NCBI RefSeq assembly: GCF_016653255.1 | Contig: NZ_NHSD01000299.1 | Location: 1 to 61,719, forward strand | Length of the DNA: 61,719 bases | Origin: Rhodobaculum claviforme | Lineage (GTDB): Bacteria; Pseudomonadota; Alphaproteobacteria; Rhodobacterales; Rhodobacteraceae | Direction of reading: 5' to 3' | Part shown: positions 1 through 7,497 of the stretch, piece after piece | How positions within the stretch are numbered: the first letter of the stretch is position 1 | How the letters are laid out: every line of letters starts with the position of its first letter | The notes under the pieces: model-generated | What the model was told of the DNA's origin: nothing | The model's input: only the letters and a program-made list of their open reading frames with translations | Databases searched by the model: none | Program-made: the position numbers and the translations under genes

Positions 1-852
1 GCCGGGTGGTCGGGACCTGCGGCGGTGTTCCACGCGTCGCCGGGCGGGGCGTTCACCCTCAACACCACCATTGCGCGGCGCGCGGCGGTGGGCATCACGC
101 AGACACCGCTGGTGCGGGCACGGCCTGGCTTGTGGGACCGCGGGGCGGCGCTTCGGGTGCGCATGATGGACGCGGCTCTGGCCTCGGCCCCGGAGGAGGC
201 GGTGCTGTCCGGCGTCAATGCCATGGCCATCGGCGATGGCACGGTGGACGGCTGGGAGGTCTTCCAGTTCGCCCGGGCCGAACTTGTGGCCACGAACCTG
301 TGGGAGATCCGTGACCGGTTGCGGGGGCAGGCCGGCACCGATGCGGTGATGCCCGACGTCTGGCCCCCGGGCAGTCTGGTGGTTCTGCTGGACGGTGCAC
401 CGCAGCAGATCGCGCATGCGCCCGGATTGGTCGGGGTGGCGCGGCGGTATCGCATCGGTCCGGCGGATCGGCCCCTCGATGATGCGACCTATGCCGAGCT
501 GATGGCGGTCTTTGCCGGGATCGGCCAGCGACCCTATGCACCGGCGCATCTGGAGGCGCGGTGGCGGACCGATGGCGCGCTGGATGTGACCTGGGTCCGG
601 CGCACGCGCATCGGTGGCGACAGCTGGACCGGCGAGGATGTCCCCCTCGGTGAGGTGCGCGAGCGCTATCGCGTGCGGGTCCTGCGAGGCGGTGCGGTGG
701 TGCGCTCGACCGACGTCGACCGGCCGCACTGGCGCTACAGCCTGGCAGAGCAGGCCGCGGATGGCGCCGGGGCGCCGCTCACGGTCGCTGTTGCGCAGAT
801 TTCCGACACCCATGGCCCCGGCCCCTTTACGGAGACGCACACCGATGACTAG
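1..852 (+). CDS. GTA host-specificity/tail protein (gp15 type), C-terminal part
   Basis: The reading frame is open from base 1, so the protein is cut at its N-terminus and only about 283 C-terminal residues are present. The segment resembles the C-terminal region of the large GTA tail protein (ORFg15 of the Rhodobacter capsulatus agent), which forms the baseplate/tip that contacts recipient cells. No catalytic motif is visible; the fragment is rich in short beta-prone stretches, as expected for a tail-tip protein. The next gene starts inside its last codons (ATG at 845), so the two are probably translationally coupled. Identification rests on overall resemblance and on the DUF2793 gene that follows, as in other Rhodobacterales GTA loci. 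An ordinary prophage tail protein is the alternative. Confidence 0.8.
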   Translation, partial: AGWSGPAAVFHASPGGAFTLNTTIARRAAVGITQTPLVRARPGLWDRGAALRVRMMDAALASAPEEAVLSGVNAMAIGDGTVDGWEVFQFARAELVATNLWEIRDRLRGQAGTDAVMPDVWPPGSLVVLLDGAPQQIAHAPGLVGVARRYRIGPADRPLDDATYAELMAVFAGIGQRPYAPAHLEARWRTDGALDVTWVRRTRIGGDSWTGEDVPLGEVRERYRVRVLRGGAVVRSTDVDRPHWRYSLAEQAADGAGAPLTVAVAQISDTHGPGPFTETHTDD

Positions 853-1555
853 GACCCCGCTGCTGGCCTTGCCGCTGCTGCAACCCGCGCAGGCGCAGAA
901 ACATGTCACCGTCAACGAGGCGCTGGCCCGCCTCGATGCGCTGTCGATGCTGGTGCTGGAGGCGCGCGGCGCCAACACGCCACCCGCCGAGGCCGAGGAG
1001 GGAGCGACCTGGGGTCTTGGCGTCGATCCGACCGGCGACTGGGCCGGGCAGGGCGGTCGCATCGCCATCCGCCTGGGCGGCGGCTGGGTGTTCGCCACCC
1101 CCCGGCGTGGTTGGCGCGCCTGGATCTCGGAGGAGGGCGCGCAGGCGGTCTTTGACGGGGCGGCATGGCGCGGAGGGGTGCTGGCGCTGTCGCCCAGCGG
1201 GGCGGGATCGTTCATGCGCGTCAAGGAGTTCGAGCACGTGGTCGCCCCGGGCTCGGTCTCCCAGAGCGATGCGGTGATCCCGGCGAATGTGCTGGTGCTT
1301 GCCGTCACCGCCCGCGTGACGCAGTCGATCACCGGCTCGCTTGCGACATGGCGTCTGGGGGTGGCGGGGGCGCCGGACCGGTACGGCAGTGGTCTGGGCC
1401 GCGAGGTCGGGGCCTTTGCGCGGGGCCTGCTGGGAACGCCGATGGCGCATTACGCCGCGACGCCGCTGGTGCTGAGTGCGACGGGCGGCAGCTTTGCCGG
1501 TGGGCGGGTGCGCATCGCGGTGCATTACTACGAACCCAGCCTGCCGGGGCTCTGA
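845..1555 (+). CDS. DUF2793 protein, GTA-associated
   Basis: A 236-residue protein. Its N-terminus (TPLLALPLLQPAQAQKHVTV near residues 3-22) is the hallmark of DUF2793 proteins, which occur beside Rhodobacterales GTA clusters and in phages. The R. capsulatus GTA has separately encoded head-spike proteins that bind capsule; a similar surface-fibre role is possible here but is inferred. The first half has the repeated glycine/tryptophan pattern of a DUF2793 carbohydrate-binding-like domain (about residues 10-110), and the C-terminal half looks like a compact beta-rich domain. The ATG overlaps the end of the gp15 gene by 8 bases and the stop overlaps the next ATG (TGATG), indicating a coupled operon. 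Confidence 0.8.
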   Translation: MTRTPLLALPLLQPAQAQKHVTVNEALARLDALSMLVLEARGANTPPAEAEEGATWGLGVDPTGDWAGQGGRIAIRLGGGWVFATPRRGWRAWISEEGAQAVFDGAAWRGGVLALSPSGAGSFMRVKEFEHVVAPGSVSQSDAVIPANVLVLAVTARVTQSITGSLATWRLGVAGAPDRYGSGLGREVGAFARGLLGTPMAHYAATPLVLSATGGSFAGGRVRIAVHYYEPSLPGL

Positions 1556-1896
1556 TGCGGCCGGTCCTGCATGGCGATGTCGTGGCTGCTGCGCGGGTGC
1601 TGTTGTGCGTGCCCGAGGTGCGCCGCGGCCGTGTGATGGCCGAGCTTTTGCGGGCGGCGGATCTTGCGGACCGATACCGGCGTGTCACCGGGCGCGTCCA
1701 TCCGGACTTTGGCACCGGCAGCCTGCTGGCGGCCAGTGCCGCCTGGACGCGGCAGGACGAGCCCGCGCTGGACGATCCCGAGTATCTGGACTGTCTGGTC
1801 GCGGTTCTGGTGGCCTTGCGCCGACGGGTGGCCCGCCCGGCCCGTCACGCGGACGGCCGGGCGGGTCCTTGTGTCACTGCAACGCGAGGTCGCTGA
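1555..1896 (+). CDS. Small protein downstream of GTA DUF2793 gene
   Basis: A 113-residue basic protein starting at the ATG that shares bases with the upstream stop codon. It contains a plausible helical segment (residues 5-40) and a Tyr/Asp-rich middle. I do not recognise a characterised domain. Its placement directly after the DUF2793 gene suggests a small GTA accessory or structural protein. Its last 23 bases overlap the end of the convergent substrate-binding-protein gene, so the extreme C-terminus is less certain than the rest. Confidence 0.6.
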   Translation: MRPVLHGDVVAAARVLLCVPEVRRGRVMAELLRAADLADRYRRVTGRVHPDFGTGSLLAASAAWTRQDEPALDDPEYLDCLVAVLVALRRRVARPARHADGRAGPCVTATRGR

Positions 1897-2866
1897 CGGC
1901 GTGGGTCCAGGCGGCGTCGCCGGGATGCTCCGAGATCACCGGGTCGGAGCCGCCGGCGAGCAGGGTCTGCACGGTGCGCTCGAAGTCATCGGGGTCGAGC
2001 GCGCCGTTGGAGCCGGCGGTCAGTTGCGACACCTCGCGCATCATGCGGATCTGGTGCTGCTCGGTCTGTGCGCCGGTGTCGTCGAACTCCAGCACGATCA
2101 TGGCCGCCTCTTCGGGGTTTTCCAGCGCCCAGTCCCAGCCCCGCATGGAGGCGCGCACGAAGCGGGCCATCTTGTCGACGAACTCGGGATCCTCAAGGCG
2201 ATCCTCGAGGACGTAAAGGCCATCCTCCAGCGTGGCGACGCCCTGATCCTCGTACTTGAAGGTGACCAGTTCATCTTCGGAGATGCCGGCGTCGATGACC
2301 TGCCAGTACTCGTTGTAGGTCATGGTCGAGATGCAGTCGGCCTGGCGCTGCAGCAAGGGGTCGACGTTGAAGCCCTGGCGCAGCACCTCCACCCCGTCGT
2401 CGCCGCCGTCGGTGGGGATGCCCAGCGTGCTCATCCAGCTGAGGAAGGGGAATTCATTGCCGAAGAACCATACGCCCAGGGTGCGACCCGGAAAGTCCTC
2501 GGGACCGGTGATGCCGGTATCGGCAAGGCAGGTCAGCATCATGCCGGAGCTGGCGAAGGGCTGGGCGATGTTGACGAGCGGCAGGCCCGCTTCGCGGGCG
2601 GCCAGCGCGGCGGGCATCCATTCGACGATCACATCCGCGCCGCCCCCGGCGATCACCTGCGGGGGGGCGATGTCGGGACCGCCGGGGCGGATGGTGACGT
2701 TGAGTCCCTCCTCCTCGTAGAAGCCGTTTTCCAGCGCCACATAGTAGCCGCCGAACTGTGCCTGCGTGACCCACTTGAGCTGGAGCGTCACGTCGTCCAT
2801 GGCCCAGGCGCCGCCGCTTGCGAGCACCCCGGCAAGCGCCGTTGCGGTCAGTTTGATGGTCTTCAT
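1874..2866 (-). CDS. NMT1/THI5-like ABC transporter substrate-binding protein (pyrimidine importer)
   Basis: A 330-residue periplasmic binding protein. It begins with a Sec signal peptide (basic residues, hydrophobic stretch, cleavage after GGAWA near residue 22). It continues with the NMT1/THI5-type start of the mature protein (LQLKWVTQAQFGGYYVA), typical of binders of pyrimidine- or hydantoin-like nitrogen heterocycles. The start is fixed by AAGGAGG eight bases upstream. It is the last gene of a seven-gene operon that also encodes two permeases, an ATPase, dihydropyrimidinase and a carbamoyl-amino-acid hydrolase. Uracil, thymine, dihydropyrimidines or a ureido compound are therefore the likely ligands; the exact one is inferred from context only. 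Confidence 0.85.
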   Translation of the reverse strand: MKTIKLTATALAGVLASGGAWAMDDVTLQLKWVTQAQFGGYYVALENGFYEEEGLNVTIRPGGPDIAPPQVIAGGGADVIVEWMPAALAAREAGLPLVNIAQPFASSGMMLTCLADTGITGPEDFPGRTLGVWFFGNEFPFLSWMSTLGIPTDGGDDGVEVLRQGFNVDPLLQRQADCISTMTYNEYWQVIDAGISEDELVTFKYEDQGVATLEDGLYVLEDRLEDPEFVDKMARFVRASMRGWDWALENPEEAAMIVLEFDDTGAQTEQHQIRMMREVSQLTAGSNGALDPDDFERTVQTLLAGGSDPVISEHPGDAAWTHAVSDLALQ

Positions 2867-2883
2867 CAGTGCCTCCTTGTTGG

Positions 2884-2906
2884 GGCCCCGTTGGTGGGGC
2901 CTTTTT
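2884..2906. other. Intercistronic hairpin before the substrate-binding protein gene
   Basis: GGCCCC at 2884-2889 pairs with GGGGCC at 2896-2901 around a six-base loop, and five T follow on the plus strand. In the operon mRNA (minus strand) it lies between the permease stop codon and the ribosome binding site of the binding-protein gene. It could stabilise the downstream binding-protein message. Read on the plus strand it resembles a weak intrinsic terminator for antisense transcription. Confidence 0.45.
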
Positions 2907-4059
2907 ATCCGCGGCGCCGTTGCGAGGGGTGCCAGAAGGTCACCCGACGCTCCAGCAGCGCCCATACACCATAGAACAGAGATCCTGCGATCGCCGCCAC
3001 GGTGATCTCGGCCCAGACCATGTCGAGCTGCAACCGCCCGACCTCGGTGGAGATGCGAAAGCCCATCCCGCGCGTCGGCGAGCCGAAGAATTCGGCAACA
3101 ATGGCGCCGATCAGCGCAAGGGTCGAGCAGATCTTGAGCCCGTTGAAGATGAACGGCATCGCTGCGGGCAGGCGCAGGCGCCACAGGTCCTGCCAGTAGC
3201 TGGCAGACCATGTGTGCATCAGGTCCCGCTGCATCCGGTCGGCCGAGGCGAGGCCCTGCACGGTGTTCACCAGCATCGGAAAGAACACCATCGCGACCAC
3301 GACCGCCGCCTTGGACGGCCAGTCGAAGCCGAACCACATCACCATGATCGGAGCGGTCCCGATGATGGGCAACGCGGCGACGAAGTTGCCCACCGGCAAA
3401 AGCCCGCGGCGCAGGAAATCGGAACGATCCACCAGCACCGCGAACACCAGCGCGGCGGCGCAGCCGATGGCATAGCCCGACAGCGCCCCCTTGACGAAGG
3501 TCTGTACGAAATCGACCCAGAGGATCGGCGCGGAGCTGGCGATCCGGGCTGCGATCAGCGACGGCGGCGGCAGGATCACCCGCGGCACGCCGGCGCCCTG
3601 GACCACGACCTCCCACAACCAGAGCAGGGTCAGCCCGAAGAGAACCGGAATGATCAACCCGAGGGTCCGCTGGATGGCGGGTGCGCGGGGGCGGATCTCG
3701 GCCAGCCAGGCAACGAGCATCCACGCCCCCAGCCAGACCGCCGCCACCGCGAGCCAGACACTCGGGCCCGACGGGGGTGCGGCGTGGCGCACCAGCGCGT
3801 AGCCCCCGAGCCCGAGCGCCAGAGGCACCAGCGTCAGCGCGGGAACGAGCCGGAGCCGCCCGGTGGTCGCCATGCCGCCAGCGACGGTCGCCACCAGCAG
3901 CCACGCCAGCGCGGACGGCGCCGGGGCCGCTGCGGGATCGGCCCCGAGCCAGAGCGCCACCGCCCCGGTCAGCGCCAGCGCCATGGCCCAGAGCTGCACG
4001 ACACCCGCGCGCGGCACCGGGCCGCCGAGCGTCCCTGACAGATCTTCCCGAACGCTCAT
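2905..4059 (-). CDS. ABC transporter permease with extended N-terminus
   Basis: A 384-residue inner-membrane protein. The last ~250 residues are a typical BPD_transp_1 permease of the SsuC/ThiX/NMT1 group (starting near LWEVVVQGAGVPRVILPPPS, with several membrane segments and an EAA-type cytoplasmic loop near WQDLWRLRLPAAMPFI). The first ~130 residues add about three or four hydrophobic helices not found in the usual ~270-residue permease. Its start overlaps the stop of the upstream permease gene by 4 bases (ATGA), so the two are coupled. Together they should form the membrane channel of the pyrimidine importer. Confidence 0.85.
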   Translation of the reverse strand: MSVREDLSGTLGGPVPRAGVVQLWAMALALTGAVALWLGADPAAAPAPSALAWLLVATVAGGMATTGRLRLVPALTLVPLALGLGGYALVRHAAPPSGPSVWLAVAAVWLGAWMLVAWLAEIRPRAPAIQRTLGLIIPVLFGLTLLWLWEVVVQGAGVPRVILPPPSLIAARIASSAPILWVDFVQTFVKGALSGYAIGCAAALVFAVLVDRSDFLRRGLLPVGNFVAALPIIGTAPIMVMWFGFDWPSKAAVVVAMVFFPMLVNTVQGLASADRMQRDLMHTWSASYWQDLWRLRLPAAMPFIFNGLKICSTLALIGAIVAEFFGSPTRGMGFRISTEVGRLQLDMVWAEITVAAIAGSLFYGVWALLERRVTFWHPSQRRRG

Positions 4060-4955
4060 GTCGCCATCCCCATGCGGCGCAGTGTGATGCGCTGCACCAG
4101 TCCGACCAACCCCACGAGCGAGGCCGCGACGATCGCGGCGGCAAACAGCGCCGACCAGATCTGGAGCGTCTGTCCGAAGTAGCTGCCGGCCAGCAGCCGT
4201 GCCCCCAGCCCCGAGACCGCGCCGGTGGGCAGTTCCGCCACGATGATCCCCACCAGCGATGCCGCGATCCCGATCTTGAGCGAGGCGAACAGATACGGCA
4301 TCGACGCCGGCAACCGCAGCTTCAAAAGCGTCTCGGGCCCCGAGGCGTTGTAGGTCCGCAGCAGGTCAAGCTGCATTGCATCCGGGGCGCGCAGCCCCTT
4401 GACCATGCCCACCACCACCGGAAAGAACGACAGATACGCTGCGATGATCGCCTTGGGTATCAGCCCGGTGATGCCAACGGCGTTCAGAACCACGATGATC
4501 ATCGGCGCCAGCGCGAGGATCGGAATGGTCTGGCTGGCGATCGCCCAAGGCATGACGGAGCGATCCATTGCCCGGTTGTGCACGATCCCGATGGCCAGCA
4601 CCAACCCCATCGCGGTGCCCATGGCAAAGCCCAGAAGCGTCGCCGACAGCGTCACCCAGCCGTGAAAGATCAGGCTGCGGTTGGACAGCGTGCCGGTGTT
4701 GACGATCCCGCGGCGGCCCTGGGTTTCCTCCACCCAGGTGGAGGCCCAGAGCTCCTGCGCCACCTGGTGCGGGGCAGGCAGGCGGGGCCGCTGCTGTCCG
4801 AGGGTGTCGGCGACGATGTCGCGCAGCGTCAGCTCCACGCCCGCCCGCGCGGCCTGATCGCGGGTCCACTGCGCGTTCACGGGGATACAGGCGGCATACC
4901 AGATCGCGAGGATGACGGTGACGACGGTCAGCACGGGAAGGATCGAGCGGGTCAT
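4056..4955 (-). CDS. ABC transporter permease (pyrimidine importer)
   Basis: A 299-residue permease with an N-terminal membrane anchor (about residues 5-25), a periplasmic stretch to about residue 95, then the BPD_transp_1 domain. The EAA loop is seen near TLLKLRLPASMPYLFASLK. I chose the ATG at 4955 because it starts on the hydrophobic anchor and overlaps the stop codon of the preceding small gene as ATGA; an in-frame extension 20 codons upstream has no such support. It is the partner of the neighbouring longer permease. Confidence 0.85.
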   Translation of the reverse strand: MTRSILPVLTVVTVILAIWYAACIPVNAQWTRDQAARAGVELTLRDIVADTLGQQRPRLPAPHQVAQELWASTWVEETQGRRGIVNTGTLSNRSLIFHGWVTLSATLLGFAMGTAMGLVLAIGIVHNRAMDRSVMPWAIASQTIPILALAPMIIVVLNAVGITGLIPKAIIAAYLSFFPVVVGMVKGLRAPDAMQLDLLRTYNASGPETLLKLRLPASMPYLFASLKIGIAASLVGIIVAELPTGAVSGLGARLLAGSYFGQTLQIWSALFAAAIVAASLVGLVGLVQRITLRRMGMAT

Positions 4956-5176
4956 GGTGCCTTTGTCCCTCCTTTGCCCATCTTGCCTTCCTTTCGCAGA
5001 AGGGTTGCCGCCCACCGCATGTCATGCTGCCATGTGAAAAAGAGATCCCCTGACGCGCGCAACTCCGTCTCGTGTTCATTCCGGAGGTGTTTCGCCACAT
5101 CGACCAGACAGGCCTCGCCGCCGGCGGCCGTGATGGCATCCATGACCCGGACTTTCAGATCGGTTCGGTCGGCCAT
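4952..5176 (-). CDS. Small winged-helix-like protein in the pyrimidine transport operon
   Basis: A 74-residue protein between the ATPase gene and the first permease gene, 8 bases from the former and overlapping the latter by 4. The sequence (helix VRVMDAITAAGG, helix LVDVAKHLRNEHE, then WQHDMRWAATLLRKEGKM) has the helix spacing of a winged-helix DNA-binding fold. No membrane segment or signal peptide is visible. Its fixed place inside a transport operon suggests a local regulator or a transporter accessory factor; neither is shown. The function is not known to me. Confidence 0.65.
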   Translation of the reverse strand: MADRTDLKVRVMDAITAAGGEACLVDVAKHLRNEHETELRASGDLFFTWQHDMRWAATLLRKEGKMGKGGTKAP

Positions 5177-5184
5177 CGCCCTGC

Positions 5185-5982
5185 CTACTCCTCGCGCCCG
5201 TGACCCTCGCGCAGACCCTCGCGGACGCGGTGGGCGACCTCGATGAACTCGGGCGTGTCGCGGATGTCGAGGGGGCGTTCGCGCGGCAGGGGGCTTTCGA
5301 TCACGTCGGTGATCCGCCCCGGACGCGGCGACATGACCACGATCCGGGTGGAGAGGTATACCGCCTCGGGGATGGAGTGGGTGACGAAGCCGATGGTCTT
5401 CTCGGTGCGGTGCCACAGCCGCAGGAGTTCCTCGTTGAGGCGGTCGCGCACGATCTCGTCGAGCGCGCCGAAGGGTTCGTCCATCAGCAGGATGTCGGCG
5501 TCAAACGCGAGTGCGCGCGCAATGGAGGCGCGCTGCTGCATGCCGCCCGAAAGCTGCCAGGGGTATTTCTTCGCGAACCCCGACAGCTCCACCAGCTCCA
5601 GCACGCGGGCGACCCGCTCGGCCTGCTCGGCGCGGGAATAGCCCATGATCTCCAGCGGCAGGCGGATGTTGCCACCGATGGTGCGCCACGGATAAAGCCC
5701 CGCGGCCTGGAAGACATAGCCATAGGCGCGCGCCTTGCGTGCCGCCTCGGGCGTCATGCCGTTCACGGTGACGGTGCCTCCGGTGGGGTGCTCGAGGTCC
5801 GCGATCACCCGCAGGAAGGTGGTCTTGCCACATCCCGAGGGGCCGATGAAGGACACGAAGTCGCCCTTTCGGATCGTCAGGTCCACGTCCTTGAGGGCGT
5901 GGACCGGACCATCGGCGGTTTCAAACACGAGATCGAGACCCCGGGCCTCGATCACCGGGGTGGTGGTGGGCGCGTCGGACAT
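5185..5982 (-). CDS. ABC transporter ATP-binding protein (pyrimidine importer)
   Basis: A 265-residue nucleotide-binding subunit of the SsuB/TauB/NMT1-importer type. Walker A is GPSGCGKTT (residues 47-55), the signature is LSGGMQQR, Walker B ends LLMDEPFGALDE, and the switch histidine follows in FVTHS. It energises uptake through the two downstream permeases. Its ATG directly abuts the stop codon of the dihydropyrimidinase gene, placing transport and catabolism in one transcript. Confidence 0.9.
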   Translation of the reverse strand: MSDAPTTTPVIEARGLDLVFETADGPVHALKDVDLTIRKGDFVSFIGPSGCGKTTFLRVIADLEHPTGGTVTVNGMTPEAARKARAYGYVFQAAGLYPWRTIGGNIRLPLEIMGYSRAEQAERVARVLELVELSGFAKKYPWQLSGGMQQRASIARALAFDADILLMDEPFGALDEIVRDRLNEELLRLWHRTEKTIGFVTHSIPEAVYLSTRIVVMSPRPGRITDVIESPLPRERPLDIRDTPEFIEVAHRVREGLREGHGREE

Positions 5983-7434
5983 TCAGACCCCGCTGGCGGG
6001 AATGCCGCTGCGCGGCACGGGTTGCGGGGCGATCAGGTCCTTCCAGGTCGACAGCGCGGTGTTGACGGCGCCGTTGGCCTTGCGGGCGACGAACTGGCCA
6101 TGGCCCTCGGCGCCCCGCAGCTCACCATCATGGACCATGACCCGACCGCGGCTGAGGGTGAAGCGCGGCAGGCCTTTCACCTCCTTGCCCTCGAACACAT
6201 TGTAATCGATGGCCGATTGCTGGCTCGCGGCGGTGATGGTCTTGGACTTCTGCGGGTCCCACACCACGATGTCGGCGTCCGCGCCCACGGCGATGGTGCC
6301 CTTGTGCGGGTACATCCCGAAGATCTTGGCCGCGTTGGTGGAGGTCACGGCGACGAATTCATTGGGCGTCAGCCGCCCCGTGGCTACACCGTGGGTCCAC
6401 AGCATCGGCATCCGGTCCTCCAGGCCCCCGGTGCCGTTCGGAATCCGGGTGAAATCGCCCACCCCGTAGCGCTTCTGTTCGGTGGTGAAGGCGCAGTGGT
6501 CGGTGGCCACCACTGACAGCGATCCCGCCTGAAGCCCGGCCCAGAGGCTGTCCTGGTGTTGCCTGTCGCGGAATGGGGGCGACATCACCCGGCGGGCGGC
6601 GTGGTCCCAGTCGGGGTGAAAGTACTCGGCTTCGTCCAGCGTCAGGTGCTGGATCAGCGGCTCGCCCCAGACCCGCTTGCCCTGCTGGCGCGCGCGGCGG
6701 ATGGCCTCGTGGCTCTCCTCGCAGCTGGTGTGCACGACATAGAGCGGAACGCCCGCCATGTCTGCGATCATGATCGCGCGGTTCGTGGCCTCGCCCTCCA
6801 CCTGGGGCGGGCGGGAATAGGCATGGCCCTCGGGGCCGGTGTTGCCCTCGGCCATGAGCTTGCGCTGCAGCTCTGCGACCACGTCGCCGTTCTCGGCGTG
6901 GACCATCGCGACACCGCCGATTTCTCGCACGCGGCGGAAGCTTGCGAACAGCTCCTCGTCGTTGACCATCAGCGCGCCCTTGTAGGCGAGGAAATGCTTG
7001 AACGAGGTGATGCCACGGGCCACGACCTGCGGCAGCTGGTCGAACACCTGCTCGCTCCACCAGGTCACAGCCATGTGGTAGCTGTAATCGCAATGCGCCC
7101 GCGTGGACTTGTTGTGCCACATCTGCAGCGCGTCCAGCGGCGCCTGACCGGGGGCGGGCAGGGCGAAGTCGATCACCATCGTCGTTCCGCCCGCCAGCGC
7201 CGCCCGCGTGCCGCTGTCGAAGTCATCGGCCGAGTAGGTGCCCATGAAGGGCATTTCCAGATGCGTGTGCGGGTCGATCCCGCCGGGCATGACGTAGCAG
7301 CCCGTCGCGTCCAGCTCCGTGTCGCCCTTGAGGCCGTCGCCGATCTCGACGATGCGGCCGCCCTCGATCCGCACGTCGCCTTCCCAGGTCAGGTCGTGCG
7401 TGACGATGGTTCCGTTTCTGATGACGGTGCTCAT
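5983..7434 (-). CDS. hydA: Dihydropyrimidinase (D-hydantoinase family)
   Basis: A 483-residue cyclic amidohydrolase that hydrolyses 5,6-dihydrouracil/dihydrothymine to N-carbamoyl-beta-amino acids, the second step of reductive pyrimidine degradation. Metal ligands are visible: HTH at residues 56-58, the lysine of FLAYKG (about residue 152) expected to be carboxylated and bridge two metals, later histidines in VVHTS and QHLTL, and the aspartate in ATDHCAF. Length matches the family (about 460-490). It follows the carbamoyl-hydrolase gene and precedes the importer ATPase gene. Family members can also act on 5-substituted hydantoins, but PreT, PreA and an omega-aminotransferase nearby favour pyrimidines. 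Confidence 0.92.
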   Translation of the reverse strand: MSTVIRNGTIVTHDLTWEGDVRIEGGRIVEIGDGLKGDTELDATGCYVMPGGIDPHTHLEMPFMGTYSADDFDSGTRAALAGGTTMVIDFALPAPGQAPLDALQMWHNKSTRAHCDYSYHMAVTWWSEQVFDQLPQVVARGITSFKHFLAYKGALMVNDEELFASFRRVREIGGVAMVHAENGDVVAELQRKLMAEGNTGPEGHAYSRPPQVEGEATNRAIMIADMAGVPLYVVHTSCEESHEAIRRARQQGKRVWGEPLIQHLTLDEAEYFHPDWDHAARRVMSPPFRDRQHQDSLWAGLQAGSLSVVATDHCAFTTEQKRYGVGDFTRIPNGTGGLEDRMPMLWTHGVATGRLTPNEFVAVTSTNAAKIFGMYPHKGTIAVGADADIVVWDPQKSKTITAASQQSAIDYNVFEGKEVKGLPRFTLSRGRVMVHDGELRGAEGHGQFVARKANGAVNTALSTWKDLIAPQPVPRSGIPASGV

Positions 7435-7453
7435 TTTTCGGTCTCCCTGTCGT

Positions 7454-7482
7454 GGGCGGCCGCCGGTCCGGTCTGGCCGCCC
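7454..7482 (-). other. Intercistronic inverted repeat between the two hydrolase genes
   Basis: GGGCGGCC (7454-7461) and GGCCGCCC (7475-7482) form a perfect eight-base stem with a 13-base loop in the 63-base gap between the amidohydrolase and dihydropyrimidinase genes. There is no T-tract on the coding strand, so it is more likely an mRNA-stability or processing element than a terminator. Confidence 0.3.
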
Positions 7483-7497
7483 CTGCCGTTCGCCGCG

